Source of the DNA: Pseudoalteromonas shioyasakiensis
GTDB taxonomy: Bacteria > Pseudomonadota > Gammaproteobacteria > Enterobacterales > Alteromonadaceae
Direction: 5' to 3'
Assembly: GCF_019134595.1 (NCBI RefSeq)
Contig: NZ_CP077771.1
Span: 496,001-560,000, forward strand
Length of the DNA: 64,000 nt
Shown: one piece after another, positions 36,191 through 45,261 of the stretch
Layout of the letters: every line of letters begins with the position of its first letter
Position numbering within the stretch: position 1 is the stretch's first letter
Position numbers and translations under genes: made by a program
The notes under the pieces: model-generated
Told to the model about the DNA's origin: nothing
Database searches by the model: none
Seen by the model: the letters and a program-made list of their open reading frames with translations, nothing else

Positions 36191-37147
36191 CTAATTTAGC
36201 AGTTGCTGCTGTAAAAAAGCACGACCTGCTGCTAAGCCTAATTTGTGATCATAACGCAGATCATAGTCAGTGCTACCTAATACCTTACTGCGTAGTTTGT
36301 CACCTGCAAAAATTTGTGTGATACGGGCATCACTTGGCGGGTTTGCAATGAAATCGAGTTCATCTTGATAAGCTTGTTCATGTTGAATCAAGTAATCAAT
36401 GGTTTTAGGGCAATAACCTGATACACAAACCAGTGATTTTAACTTATTAACCCATTCAGATTGTACTTGAAATTTTTCATCAACAGTACGAATGACCACA
36501 ATATCTCTGGCACCACGATTATAGGCTTCTTTCACAGGTAAAGGGGCAGCTAGGCCACCATCTAAATACATATCATGCACTAAATCACTATTAGAGCTTT
36601 GAATAATTGCATCGTTTGCTGCCTTAGTTGTTAGCCAAGGTGTTAAGTTAACGCCATCTTTATATAAAAATGGTAATGCACTTGAAGCTTTTAACAGAGC
36701 TAACCATTGCGTATCTTCACCATTTGGGCTCAAGTAATAGGGTTTACGGTCAGCCGCATTAGTGGTTGTGATCAACAGTTCGCGATTACCTAGGCTTTGT
36801 GTTGCAGTTTTAAAATCTAAAGCGCGATTTACTTCTTTGGTTTTATCAAAATACCAATCAAGGTCGACAATGCTTTTACCAAACAGACCGCGGCCAAGTT
36901 GGAAAAAACGTTTATGACGCGAAAGGCCTCTGATCAAACGTTTCGCATAGCCTTTTTGACGCGCTAAATAACTCGTTAAATTTTGAGAGCCTGCTGATGT
37001 GCCAATGAATAAATCGAATGGATCGTAATTATTTTCTAACCATGCATCGAGCACACCTGCGGTAAAAATCCCTCGTTGCCCACCACCCTCAGCGATTAAT
37101 GCTGTTTTTGTTTGTGGTTCTACTGCGGCAATTGTTTGAGATTTCAC
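36191..37147 (-). CDS. Patatin-like phospholipase (YjjU type)
   Basis: This 318-residue patatin-family protein resembles E. coli YjjU. Seen: oxyanion loop EGGGQRGIFTAGVL, nucleophile elbow GTSAG (near residue 49), dyad DGGLAAPLPV, and a C-terminal region with RYDHKLGLAAGRAFL. It is cytoplasmic by sequence. It is the second patatin within 4 kb but only distantly like the one at 33585. It shares direction with the AGCS and patatin genes, though a 120-base gap separates it. Confidence 0.9.
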   Translation of the reverse strand: MKSQTIAAVEPQTKTALIAEGGGQRGIFTAGVLDAWLENNYDPFDLFIGTSAGSQNLTSYLARQKGYAKRLIRGLSRHKRFFQLGRGLFGKSIVDLDWYFDKTKEVNRALDFKTATQSLGNRELLITTTNAADRKPYYLSPNGEDTQWLALLKASSALPFLYKDGVNLTPWLTTKAANDAIIQSSNSDLVHDMYLDGGLAAPLPVKEAYNRGARDIVVIRTVDEKFQVQSEWVNKLKSLVCVSGYCPKTIDYLIQHEQAYQDELDFIANPPSDARITQIFAGDKLRSKVLGSTDYDLRYDHKLGLAAGRAFLQQQLLN

Positions 37148-37322
37148 GGTGCACCTTCCTAGGGTAATGGTTAATAAGTGTATTGTATAAAGTTAAATTC
37201 AATCCTTAAAACGGAATAATTAAATTGAATCAATCTATAAAACCGTTTGGAAAGTAAGTGTCAGGGCTTAAGCAATGCGCATAAAAAACTCATTACACGC
37301 ATTCACTATTTGGCAAACCGTA

Positions 37323-38318
37323 TTAGTGCATGATGCTTGCTAATATTTCCAGCGCATGTTGTCTGTCACTCAATTCATACAGGTCATTTGTAAAAATAAA
37401 CTCATCAACCTGTAGCGTTTGTTTAATCATACTCAGCTTATGCTTAACGCTCGCTTGACCGCCAACAACTGAAAGCCCTAAAAAGCTTTCTACTTGCATT
37501 TTTTCTTGTGCTGTCCACAAGCCTTCCATTGTTGCAACAGGCTCTTTAAGCCAAAGAGGCTTGCCGCGCATAAGTGCTAAAATACGTTGTTTTGCTGTGG
37601 TTGCTAAAAACTGTGCTTGTTCGTCGGTGTCAGCGGCAACAACGGGTAAGCCAAGCATGACGTATGGCTTATCTAATACCTCAGATGGCTGAAACTCTCT
37701 GCGATACAATGCAATGGCATCTTCAACAAAGCGTGGGGCAAAATGACCAGCAAATGCATATGGCAGGCCTTTTTTAGCAGCAAGCCCAGCACTATAAAGG
37801 CTTGAGCCCAGTAACCAGATTGGTACATTAGTGTCTTCACCTGGGATTGCGCGTACTGGAGAGTCACCTTTATATGGGCCAAGTAAAGCTTGCAGCTCAG
37901 TTACCTCATCATTGAAGTGCTCAGCGCGTTGTTCGTCACGGCGCAAAGCACGGCTGGTAATTGGGTCACTACCTGGTGCTCGACCTAAACCTAAATCAAT
38001 GCGACCGGGGTATAAACTCTCAAGAGTGCCAAATTGCTCAGCCACCACCAGCGGTGGGTGGTTAGGTAACATCACCCCACCCGCACCTACGCGGATATTC
38101 TCGGTTTTGCCTGCGATGTGACCTATCAGTACTGAAGTTGCGGCACAAACGATACCACGCATATTATGATGCTCTGCCATCCAAAACCGATTAAAACCCA
38201 GTTTGTCGGCTGTTTGTGCATAGATAACGCTATTCGCTAGTGTTTGCGAAACGGTTTCATGCTCTTTCATTGGGCTCAATTCAAGCAATGAAAAAGGTGT
38301 GTTGCTAAGGTCTGACAT
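37323..38318 (-). CDS. Luciferase-like (LLM class) flavin-dependent oxidoreductase
   Basis: This protein has about 331 residues from the ATG at 38318, which has a strong GGAGAG; the in-frame ATG at 38378 would add 20 residues and lacks one. It is a bacterial luciferase-family TIM barrel, probably FMN-dependent. Seen: PFSLLELSPMKEHETVSQTL, RFWMAEHHNM, and RIDLGLGRAPGSDPIT, typical of the MsnO8/YhbW-type subgroup. The substrate is unknown. It lies just upstream in direction after the SIP-family flavoprotein (67 bases), which could supply reduced flavin; that pairing is inference. Confidence 0.9.
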   Translation of the reverse strand: MSDLSNTPFSLLELSPMKEHETVSQTLANSVIYAQTADKLGFNRFWMAEHHNMRGIVCAATSVLIGHIAGKTENIRVGAGGVMLPNHPPLVVAEQFGTLESLYPGRIDLGLGRAPGSDPITSRALRRDEQRAEHFNDEVTELQALLGPYKGDSPVRAIPGEDTNVPIWLLGSSLYSAGLAAKKGLPYAFAGHFAPRFVEDAIALYRREFQPSEVLDKPYVMLGLPVVAADTDEQAQFLATTAKQRILALMRGKPLWLKEPVATMEGLWTAQEKMQVESFLGLSVVGGQASVKHKLSMIKQTLQVDEFIFTNDLYELSDRQHALEILASIMH

Positions 38319-38385
38319 TCGCTCTCCAAAATTTAACTCTTTATAATTAGTTAATGAGTGCGAATGGCTATTTTTCAAATGCTAA

Positions 38386-39159
38386 TTAGGCACGGCTTTG
38401 TTGCTGTTTTTCCACCTTTAGGCCATCGGCATCAATACCACGCTTCCAATAAGCTGATGCAACAATGTGTTCACGGTCAATTTCAAAACTGCTTGTTACT
38501 AAACGGCGAATTGCCTTCACCAAGTTTGCTTCTAACGCCATAAACACCATAGGTTGCGTGTTATAACCTGCGCATAAGCGTGTTACTTGGTCGAGTAGAT
38601 CTGTTTCTGGCTCATCTGTAACTAACCATTCAACACTATGTTGGGTGTGTGCTTTAATTTGCTCAAGCTCAATGATGTCTGCTTTATCAGCAACATGAAT
38701 AATGACATCGACAGTGGCATCTTGTGGTAATACTTGTAAGTAGCCATTGATTGCATTTACTGAAGTTAAATCTGCCAGCATTAAATAATGTGTTTGCGTA
38801 AAATCAGTGAGTTTTTTAGGGCCAGGGCCTGCAATACCTACCTCGTCGCCTACACACGCATTTTGTGCCCAGTTGGTTGCCACGCCTTGATGTTGGTTAA
38901 CCACAAAGTCGAGGGTAATTGCACCGTTAACAGAGTTGATATCACGAATAGTGTAAGAGCGCATTAATGCAGGGTGCTCAGCGTGTAAATCAAGTTCAAC
39001 CTTAGATTCACCGGCATGCGGGAGTAGCACCTTTACGTACGCACCTTTTGCATCTTGTGGGAAGTCAGCAAACTCGTCTGAGCCAACAACAATTCTTTGT
39101 AGATGCGGGGAAATACGTGTAGTACTTAATACGTTTGCACGACGAACTTTTCTAGCCAT
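38386..39159 (-). CDS. Siderophore-interacting (SIP) family ferric reductase-like flavoprotein
   Basis: This 257-residue protein is of the FAD-dependent SIP family (ViuB/YqjH-like), which releases iron from siderophores by reduction. Seen: RISPHLQRIVVGSDEF, the FAD motif RSYTIRDIN (R-x-Y-T), GVATNWAQNACVGDEVGIAGPGP and the C-terminal IVASAYWKRGID. No siderophore genes are nearby. It diverges from the MarR regulator at 39272, which probably controls it through the palindromes between them. Confidence 0.9.
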   Translation of the reverse strand: MARKVRRANVLSTTRISPHLQRIVVGSDEFADFPQDAKGAYVKVLLPHAGESKVELDLHAEHPALMRSYTIRDINSVNGAITLDFVVNQHQGVATNWAQNACVGDEVGIAGPGPKKLTDFTQTHYLMLADLTSVNAINGYLQVLPQDATVDVIIHVADKADIIELEQIKAHTQHSVEWLVTDEPETDLLDQVTRLCAGYNTQPMVFMALEANLVKAIRRLVTSSFEIDREHIVASAYWKRGIDADGLKVEKQQQSRA

Positions 39160-39196
39160 CTTGGTCTCCTAGCTGGTTAAATTGCACAACGCCCCA

Positions 39197-39240
39197 ATAG
39201 TTGATATAGTCAACTATACGCTTTTAATTGACTTTGTCAA
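39197..39240. promoter_or_regulatory. Tandem palindromic operators between SIP and MarR genes
   Basis: ATAGTTGA-TATAG-TCAACTAT (39197-39217) is a perfect 8-bp dyad, and TTGAC-TTT-GTCAA (39228-39240) repeats the same half-site TTGA(C). MarR proteins bind such dyads; two in a divergent promoter suggest joint control of both genes. Confidence 0.65.
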
Positions 39241-39271
39241 CTAATGCTAACTAGCTTAACTTAGGTGAACC

Positions 39272-39706
39272 ATGCCACAAACCTCTCTTTCTTCTGCTTT
39301 ATTTACACTGGCACAAAGTTACCGTGTCACTGTGCGCGAAGCCATTAACGCCAACGAGCTTGGTCTTAACGCACTGCATGTACGCTGCTTACATATCATT
39401 GCCGAAACACAGCACTGTACCGCCAATGATATTGTTGCCAAAACCGGCCGTGATAAAGCACAAATAGCACGCTTAGTAAAAGAGCTTATAAAGCTTGAAC
39501 TGGTTTCTAAATGTGCCGACGAAAATGACAAACGCTGTTTAATTTTATCGTTTACTGATCAAGGTAACGCCCTGTTCTCGCGTTTAGAAGTTGCAGAGCA
39601 AGAGGTTGATGCCAAACTTTGCCACGGTTTAACTGATCAGCAAGTACGTGATTTTATCGCTATTGCCACAACCATGATCGAAAATATCAATCACAACACC
39701 CCGTGA
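39272..39706 (+). CDS. MarR-family transcriptional regulator
   Basis: This 144-residue winged-helix protein has MarR features: recognition helix region AKTGRDKAQIARLVKELIKL (about 61-80), wing with DENDKRCLILSFTDQG, and a C-terminal dimerisation helix. Divergent from the SIP flavoprotein across a 112-base region with two palindromes. It is likely an autorepressor responding to a small molecule or redox signal; the ligand is unknown. Confidence 0.9.
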   Translation: MPQTSLSSALFTLAQSYRVTVREAINANELGLNALHVRCLHIIAETQHCTANDIVAKTGRDKAQIARLVKELIKLELVSKCADENDKRCLILSFTDQGNALFSRLEVAEQEVDAKLCHGLTDQQVRDFIAIATTMIENINHNTP

Positions 39707-39736
39707 TCTTATTGGCAAGATAACCATAAACCACTA

Positions 39737-39756
39737 TACTGTACAAACGTACAGTA
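39737..39756 (+). promoter_or_regulatory. LexA (SOS) box upstream of umuD
   Basis: TACTGTACAAACGTACAGTA keeps CTG-N10-CAG and the flanking TA bases of the E. coli consensus, and lies 13 bases before the umuD ATG. Confidence 0.92.
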
Positions 39757-39769
39757 CAGTGGTTTTGTT

Positions 39770-40183
39770 ATGCGTGTTATTCCTATTTATATCGAAGCTG
39801 GCGTATGTGGTTTTGAATCACCGGCAGCACAATACAAAGAGCTAGGCTTATCATTAGATCAGCTATTGATTAAACACCCTGATGCAACATTTATTGGTAT
39901 TGCCTCTGGCGAATCAATGCAAGGTGTGGGGATTTTTGATGGTGACTTATTACTAGTTGATCGCGCCGAAGACGTTAAAAATGGCGATGTCATTGTCGCG
40001 AATCTAAATGGTTTATTTGTTTGTAAACTATTAGATAAACACAATGCACAGTTATTATCAGCCTCACCTAAATACCCTGCAGTGCAACTACGTCAATCTG
40101 ATGAATTTCAATTAGAAGGCGTGGTCACTCGCTCAATTCGCTTACATCGCAGTAGTAAAGAGCTATTAGCATGTACGCCTTAG
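39770..40183 (+). CDS. umuD: SOS response protein UmuD
   Basis: This 137-residue LexA-like self-cleaving protein becomes UmuD' after RecA-stimulated cleavage and forms DNA polymerase V with UmuC. Seen: the cleavage site C-G in VCGFESPA (residues about 13-14), the catalytic serine in GESM and the catalytic lysine in VCKLL. It has a LexA box and overlaps umuC by 13 bases. Length matches E. coli UmuD (139). Confidence 0.95.
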   Translation: MRVIPIYIEAGVCGFESPAAQYKELGLSLDQLLIKHPDATFIGIASGESMQGVGIFDGDLLLVDRAEDVKNGDVIVANLNGLFVCKLLDKHNAQLLSASPKYPAVQLRQSDEFQLEGVVTRSIRLHRSSKELLACTP

Positions 40184-41427
40184 TCGATGCGGTGGCCTTT
40201 TATGCAAGCGCCGAAAAAGTGTTTGACCCAGCTATTCGTAGTAAACCGGTTGTGGTTCTTACTAACAACGATGGCTGTATTTGTGCCGTGTGCCCTATTG
40301 CACGAAAGTTGGCTATTCCAAAATTTCAGCCTTATTTTCAAGTAAAAAAAATACTCGAAGATAACCAAGTGGTGATCCGCTCATCTAACTATGAGCTGTA
40401 TGCGGATTTAAGCGAACGGATGATGAACGTGATTGGCCGCTTTTGCGATAATCAGCACATATACTCTATTGATGAATCATTTTTAAACTTTACTGGTTTC
40501 AACAAGCTTATTCACGACTGGCATAGTTATGGCCATGATATTCGCCGTACCGTGTGGCGCGAAACAAAGCTGCCTGTTGGGGTTGGATTTGGCCCAACAG
40601 CCACCCTAGCCAAAGCCGCCAATCATGCAGCGAAAAAACTCCCCGGCTTTGATGGCGTTGCAGTGATTGATTCAGAACCTTCACGGGTAGCAATTTTAAA
40701 AGTCATGGATGTACAAGATGTTTGGGGCGTTGGTCGACGCTTAGCTAAAAAACTCAAAGCAATGAATATCAATACGGCCTTTGATTTAGCCGAACAAGAA
40801 CCACGAAAAATAAAACGCCTTTTTAGTATTGTATTAGAGCGCACAGTGAACGAGTTACGCGGTAAAAGCTGTTTAGCGTGGGATGAAGTACGCCAAGACA
40901 AAAAAGAGATTTTTTCGACCCGCAGTTTTGGTGAGCGTATCACTGACGCCACAGCGTTAAAAACGGCACTGATCAATCATTGTGTCATTGTGGCAAGAAA
41001 ACTACGTGCGCAAGGCTCACACACTCAGCGCTTATTAATGTTTGTGGCCAGCTCTCCTCACCAAGATGGCTATTATAAAAAGTCCTATATTTATGAGTTT
41101 AGTGTCGCCACCGCCGATAGTTGTGTGTTTGCCAATGCCATCAGCGAGGTATTTGATCATCTCTATAAACCTGGAGTGCGATTTTATAAATGTGGTGTAG
41201 GTGCCCTTGAGTTATCAAGCCAAATGTTTCAGCAGCCTGATTTATTTCAAGCGCCTATCGATAACCCTAAACTGATGAAGTGTCTTGATAACATTAACAG
41301 CCGTTATGGCGTGGGTACTCTTGCCATTGCCAGCGAAACTCCTACGACCCGTTGGCATATGAAACGCGCGTACTTATCGCCTCATTACACAACGCGCTGG
41401 CATAACCTACCAAAAATACATTGTTAA
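40171..41427 (+). CDS. umuC: DNA polymerase V catalytic subunit UmuC
   Basis: This 418-residue Y-family translesion polymerase (E. coli UmuC 422) has the first metal aspartate in YALVDAVAFYAS, the steric segment NNDGCICAV, the second acidic pair in YSIDESF, then helix-hairpin-helix (DVWGVGRRLAKKL) and little-finger domains. The ATG lies inside the end of umuD, so translation is coupled. It overlaps ybaK tail to tail by four bases. Confidence 0.96.
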   Translation: MYALVDAVAFYASAEKVFDPAIRSKPVVVLTNNDGCICAVCPIARKLAIPKFQPYFQVKKILEDNQVVIRSSNYELYADLSERMMNVIGRFCDNQHIYSIDESFLNFTGFNKLIHDWHSYGHDIRRTVWRETKLPVGVGFGPTATLAKAANHAAKKLPGFDGVAVIDSEPSRVAILKVMDVQDVWGVGRRLAKKLKAMNINTAFDLAEQEPRKIKRLFSIVLERTVNELRGKSCLAWDEVRQDKKEIFSTRSFGERITDATALKTALINHCVIVARKLRAQGSHTQRLLMFVASSPHQDGYYKKSYIYEFSVATADSCVFANAISEVFDHLYKPGVRFYKCGVGALELSSQMFQQPDLFQAPIDNPKLMKCLDNINSRYGVGTLAIASETPTTRWHMKRAYLSPHYTTRWHNLPKIHC

Positions 41428-41885
41428 AAGTCTGCCAGCTTAGCATTTAATAAACTGCATAAATCCTTAGGTGCCAACGCAATCTCAAGGCCTCGTTTAC
41501 CTGCTGAAACATACATCACGTCAAAGCTATCTGCTGATTGATGCACATAGGTATTAAGGCGCTTTTTCTGACCTAGTGGGCTCACACCCCCTAAAATATA
41601 ACCTGTAGTATTTTCGACTTTTTGTTGTGGAGCCATCTGTACTTTTTTAACCTTTGCTGCCTTTGCCAGCATTTTCAGGTTAACTTGCTGGCTAACAGGC
41701 ACAATAGCAACCAAAAGCTGGTGGTCAGCATCTTCAAGTACTAAGGTTTTAAATACTTGCTCAGCTGGTAGCTTAAGCTTTTCAACCGCTTCAAGGCCAA
41801 ACTGTTGTTGCGAAGGCGCATGCTGATAACTAAGCACATCAAAACTAATACCTTTCTTCTTCAGTAAGTTTATAGCCGGCGTCAT
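41424..41885 (-). CDS. ybaK: Cys-tRNA(Pro)/Cys-tRNA(Cys) deacylase YbaK
   Basis: This 153-residue trans-editing enzyme hydrolyses mischarged Cys-tRNA(Pro). Seen: QVFKTLVLED with the key lysine of the family, the YILGGVSPLGQKK motif, and full family length. It is cytoplasmic. It converges on umuC. Confidence 0.93.
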   Translation of the reverse strand: MTPAINLLKKKGISFDVLSYQHAPSQQQFGLEAVEKLKLPAEQVFKTLVLEDADHQLLVAIVPVSQQVNLKMLAKAAKVKKVQMAPQQKVENTTGYILGGVSPLGQKKRLNTYVHQSADSFDVMYVSAGKRGLEIALAPKDLCSLLNAKLADF

Positions 41886-42035
41886 TGATTTTCCTATAAC
41901 TAATTAATTAGCAGTCACTTTATGAAACATACCGTGAACAAGGAATATAAGGCAATAGAAAAACCGCTACAAAACACACTAAATAGGCCTAATTCGACTA
42001 CACTAAAGTAATGAATCCTGGGCAGGGTAACAAGC

Positions 42036-42272
42036 ATGTCTAGACACACAGGGCTCTATCTAGCCAAACAGTTATTTATCATACTCACCCTACTGTATGC
42101 AGTAAATTTTGTGTGCAACGAATACCTAGCATGGAATGCCTACATGGATTGTCAAAGCAAATGCCATACGCTTGGCTTAGAAAAAGGCCGAATACAAAAC
42201 ACCACATTTTCAGAGGATGTGACTTTATGCCGTTGTCTTGCTGATACCGACTACTACGTTGTACTGAACTAA
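42036..42272 (+). CDS. Small single-pass membrane protein, unknown
   Basis: This 78-residue protein is not recognised. It has one hydrophobic segment (about 12-30) followed by a polar part with four cysteines in two clusters (CQSKC and CRC), probably periplasmic given the basic N-terminus. GGCAGGGTAA lies upstream of the ATG. It precedes yiaW by 77 bases in the same direction, but operon membership is uncertain. Confidence 0.6.
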   Translation: MSRHTGLYLAKQLFIILTLLYAVNFVCNEYLAWNAYMDCQSKCHTLGLEKGRIQNTTFSEDVTLCRCLADTDYYVVLN

Positions 42273-42349
42273 ATCTGAAAATACCGACTAGGAATTAGGG
42301 AAATTTCACGTATTATTAAATTGATTATAAGTTAAACAAAGGAAAGTAC

Positions 42350-42694
42350 ATGTTTTTAGACTACTTTGCGCTGGTCATGCTAGTGTTTGTAACGGTAGTA
42401 ATATTTTATGGTGTTATTGCCATTCACGATATTCCCTACGAAATTGCTAAAAAACGTAATCACCCTCACCAAGATGCCATCCATTATGCAGGCTGGGTTA
42501 GCCTATTTACCCTACACGTACTGTGGCCATTTTTATGGGTTTGGGCGACATTATGGCGTGATGACCGTGGCTGGGGTTTTAACCAGATCCAAAAGGAACA
42601 GGAAGACTTAGCAGAGAAAGTAGCTAGCCTGACAGCCACAGTGGCAGCACTACAAGCACAAATAAATGCTCAATCGAATAATAAAGAGAAATAG
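42350..42694 (+). CDS. yiaW: DUF3302 inner membrane protein YiaW
   Basis: This 114-residue protein matches E. coli YiaW closely: MFLDYFALVMLVF, FYGVIAIHDIPYEIAKKRNHPH and AGWVSLFTLHVLWPFLWVWAT. It has two membrane segments and a C-terminal coiled coil. Its partner yiaV follows after 3 bases, as in E. coli. The pair is thought to be part of an efflux-type envelope system. Confidence 0.93.
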   Translation: MFLDYFALVMLVFVTVVIFYGVIAIHDIPYEIAKKRNHPHQDAIHYAGWVSLFTLHVLWPFLWVWATLWRDDRGWGFNQIQKEQEDLAEKVASLTATVAALQAQINAQSNNKEK

Positions 42695-42697
42695 AAT

Positions 42698-43828
42698 ATG
42701 GATTTGTTATTAATACTCACTTATACCGCATTGTGCATTGGTATCTTTAAAGTTTTTAAAATCCCACTTAATAAATGGACAGTACCCACCGCGGTACTCG
42801 GTGGTGTGGTACTGATAGGCGCTTTGATCCTGTTAATGAACTATAACCATCCACATTCAAATATGGCCAGCAGTGCCTATGTCACAACACCTATTGTGCC
42901 AAATGTACGTGGTACCGTTGAAGAAGTTGCAGTAAAGCCAAATCAGCCTGTTAAAAAAGGTGACTTACTGTTTCGCCTAGACGATACCTTATATCGAGCC
43001 AAACTAAATCAAGCTATTGCAGCTTTGCAAGATGCAAAGCAGTCAGTGCTCGGTTTAGAAGCGGCCTATAAATCAGCACAAGCCAGTGCTCTGATGGCTA
43101 AAGCTGAATATGATCGTAGTAACAAAGAATACGAACGTTATGAAAAAGGCGCAAAAAGTGGTGCTTACTCAAAAGGCCAAGTTGATAATAAATTAGGGGT
43201 CTACTTAGCAGCAAAGGCAAGTTACGAAGCAGCACAGGCCGAAGAGTTACGTCAAAAACTTGCATTTGAGTCTGAAATTAATGGCGAACAAACTAAAATT
43301 GCCGCAGCTCGCGCTAATTTAGAGCAAGCTCAATTTAACTTAGACAGCACAAGCGTTTATGCACCTACCGATGGCTATGTTACACAACTAACATTACGTC
43401 CTGGAATGATTGCAGTACCAATGCCACTACGCCCAGTAATGACCTTTGTGCACAAAGAAGATACCGTTTACGTCGCTGCATTTAGACAAAATTCACTATT
43501 AAGACTCGAACCAGGTTACAAAGCAGACTTTATCTTTAAAGCTATTCCTGGCAAAACCTTTGCGGGCGAAGTAATCGATGTATTACCTGCTATTGGTGAA
43601 GGCCAAGTACAAGCACAAGGCACACTGATGGGCACTGAATTTTTTGCTCGCCAAGGCCGCGCTATTGTTACTTTAAAAATCACCGACGACATGAGTGAAT
43701 ATCACCTACCACAAGGAACAAGCACAGAAGTCGCTGTTTATTCAGAGCACTTCGAACACGTATCAGTGATGCGTAAAGTATTGATCAGAATGAAAAGTTG
43801 GCAAAACTACCTATTCTTAGATCATTAA
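42698..43828 (+). CDS. yiaV: HlyD/EmrA-type membrane fusion protein YiaV
   Basis: This 376-residue membrane fusion protein has two N-terminal membrane segments, a lipoyl/barrel-sandwich motif (VRGTVEEVAVKPNQPVKKGD), a long alanine/glutamate-rich coiled-coil hairpin (about 100-215), a second lipoyl half (VYAPTDGYVTQLTLRPGM), and the YiaV tail SVMRKVLIRMKSWQNYLFLDH-like end. It forms an operon with yiaW. No outer-membrane channel or pump gene is adjacent. Confidence 0.92.
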   Translation: MDLLLILTYTALCIGIFKVFKIPLNKWTVPTAVLGGVVLIGALILLMNYNHPHSNMASSAYVTTPIVPNVRGTVEEVAVKPNQPVKKGDLLFRLDDTLYRAKLNQAIAALQDAKQSVLGLEAAYKSAQASALMAKAEYDRSNKEYERYEKGAKSGAYSKGQVDNKLGVYLAAKASYEAAQAEELRQKLAFESEINGEQTKIAAARANLEQAQFNLDSTSVYAPTDGYVTQLTLRPGMIAVPMPLRPVMTFVHKEDTVYVAAFRQNSLLRLEPGYKADFIFKAIPGKTFAGEVIDVLPAIGEGQVQAQGTLMGTEFFARQGRAIVTLKITDDMSEYHLPQGTSTEVAVYSEHFEHVSVMRKVLIRMKSWQNYLFLDH

Positions 43829-43847
43829 ACTGAAAATTGAAACATAA

Positions 43848-43873
43848 AAAAAGGCGCTAATCAGCGCCTTTTT
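43848..43873. terminator. Bidirectional terminator between yiaV and dnaJ
   Basis: AAAAAGGCGCT and AGCGCCTTTTT form an 11-bp stem with loop AATC. Confidence 0.85.
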
Positions 43874-43888
43874 ACTCTCTAACTAAAT

Positions 43889-45028
43889 TTACTTAGTTAG
43901 GTCATCGAAGAATTTCTTCACACCATCAAAGAAACCTTTTTCTTTTGGACGGTTTTTAGAGCCATCTTTACCCATGCTTTGCTCAAGTTCTTCAAGCAAT
44001 TCACGTTGACGATCATTTAGATTCACTGGTGTTTCAATAACTACTTTACAGATCAAGTCACCTTGAGCGCCACTACGTACAGACTTAACGCCTTTACCAC
44101 GCATACGGAACATTTTGCCAGTTTGGCTTTCTGATGGGATCTTCAGTTTTGCACGGCCATCTAGTGTCGGCACTTCAATTTCGCCACCCAGTGCTGCTGT
44201 CGTAAAGCCAATAGGCACTTCACAATACAGGTTATTGCCATCACGTTGGAAAATCGGGTGCTCACGTACAGAAACCTGAACGTATAAATCACCTGCTGGC
44301 GCACCATGCATGCCCGCTTCACCTTCGCCCGATAGACGAATACGGTCACCTGTATCAACACCCGCTGGGATCTTCACTGATAAGGTCTTCGTTTTTTCTA
44401 CGCGACCTTGACCATGACAGCTGTCACATGGATCAGAAATAATTTGACCTGTCCCCTGACACGTAGGACACGTTTGCTGAACCGCAAAGAAGCCTTGGCG
44501 CATTTGTACTTGGCCTGCACCATGACAGGTAGTACATGTTTTTGGTTTCGAACCCGCTTTTGCACCGCTACCGTCACATGGTTTACAGCTAACCCAAGTT
44601 GGCACTTGAATTTCAACATCTTTACCACGAACAGCCTCTTCAAGGCTTAAGTCCATGTTGTAACGTAAGTCAGAACCACGTTGTTGACGCGATTGACGAC
44701 GACCACCGCCACCACCAAAGATATCTCCAAACACATCACCGAAAATATCACCAAAATCACCATGACCGCCGCCGAAGCCACCGCCATGACCGCCACCACC
44801 TTGTTCAAAGGCTGCATGACCGTACTGATCATACATCTGACGTTTTTGTGGATCAGTTAGTACTTCGTAGGCATCTTTTACTTCCTTAAATTTAGCTTCA
44901 AGGTCTTTATCGCCTGCGGTACGGTCTGGATGATATTTCATCGCTAAGCGCTTATACGCTTTTTTTATGTCTCGTTCGCTGGCATCTTTGCTCACGCCGA
45001 GAACTTCATAATAATCGCTTTTTGACAT
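43889..45028 (-). CDS. dnaJ: Chaperone protein DnaJ (Hsp40)
   Basis: This protein has 380 residues from the ATG at 45028 ([11 protein letters not shown]); an in-frame upstream start at 45088 would add 20 unrelated residues. It is a co-chaperone stimulating DnaK ATPase. Seen: J domain with the HPD motif ([11 protein letters not shown]), Gly/Phe-rich linker, four CxxCxGxG zinc repeats ([32 protein letters not shown]), and the C-terminal substrate domain. It lies 233 bases downstream of dnaK with a strong hairpin between. Confidence 0.97.
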   Translation of the reverse strand: MSKSDYYEVLGVSKDASERDIKKAYKRLAMKYHPDRTAGDKDLEAKFKEVKDAYEVLTDPQKRQMYDQYGHAAFEQGGGGHGGGFGGGHGDFGDIFGDVFGDIFGGGGGRRQSRQQRGSDLRYNMDLSLEEAVRGKDVEIQVPTWVSCKPCDGSGAKAGSKPKTCTTCHGAGQVQMRQGFFAVQQTCPTCQGTGQIISDPCDSCHGQGRVEKTKTLSVKIPAGVDTGDRIRLSGEGEAGMHGAPAGDLYVQVSVREHPIFQRDGNNLYCEVPIGFTTAALGGEIEVPTLDGRAKLKIPSESQTGKMFRMRGKGVKSVRSGAQGDLICKVVIETPVNLNDRQRELLEELEQSMGKDGSKNRPKEKGFFDGVKKFFDDLTK

Positions 45029-45156
45029 ATCTATCACACTACTCTTTTTACTGCAGCTACACTGCGTAAGGTAAATCGACTGGTACAAATCATATTATGG
45101 TCTTAACCATTTAAAAGGATTGGCATCTTTTCAATTTACCGTTTATATACATGCAA

Positions 45157-45188
45157 AAGGCGCGTCAAGCGAAATCGCTGGCGCGCCT
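45157..45188 (-). terminator. GC-rich hairpin between dnaK and dnaJ
   Basis: On the minus strand GGCGCGCCAGCG pairs with CGCTTGACGCGCC (one or two mismatches) around ATTT, followed by TTTT. It should end or attenuate dnaK transcripts before dnaJ. Confidence 0.7.
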
Positions 45189-45261
45189 CAATCATTTCAT
45201 CCTAACTTAATTGGCTAAACAAAGCAGCCATTATTGCGTTAGGCAGAAGCGAAACGAGCAA

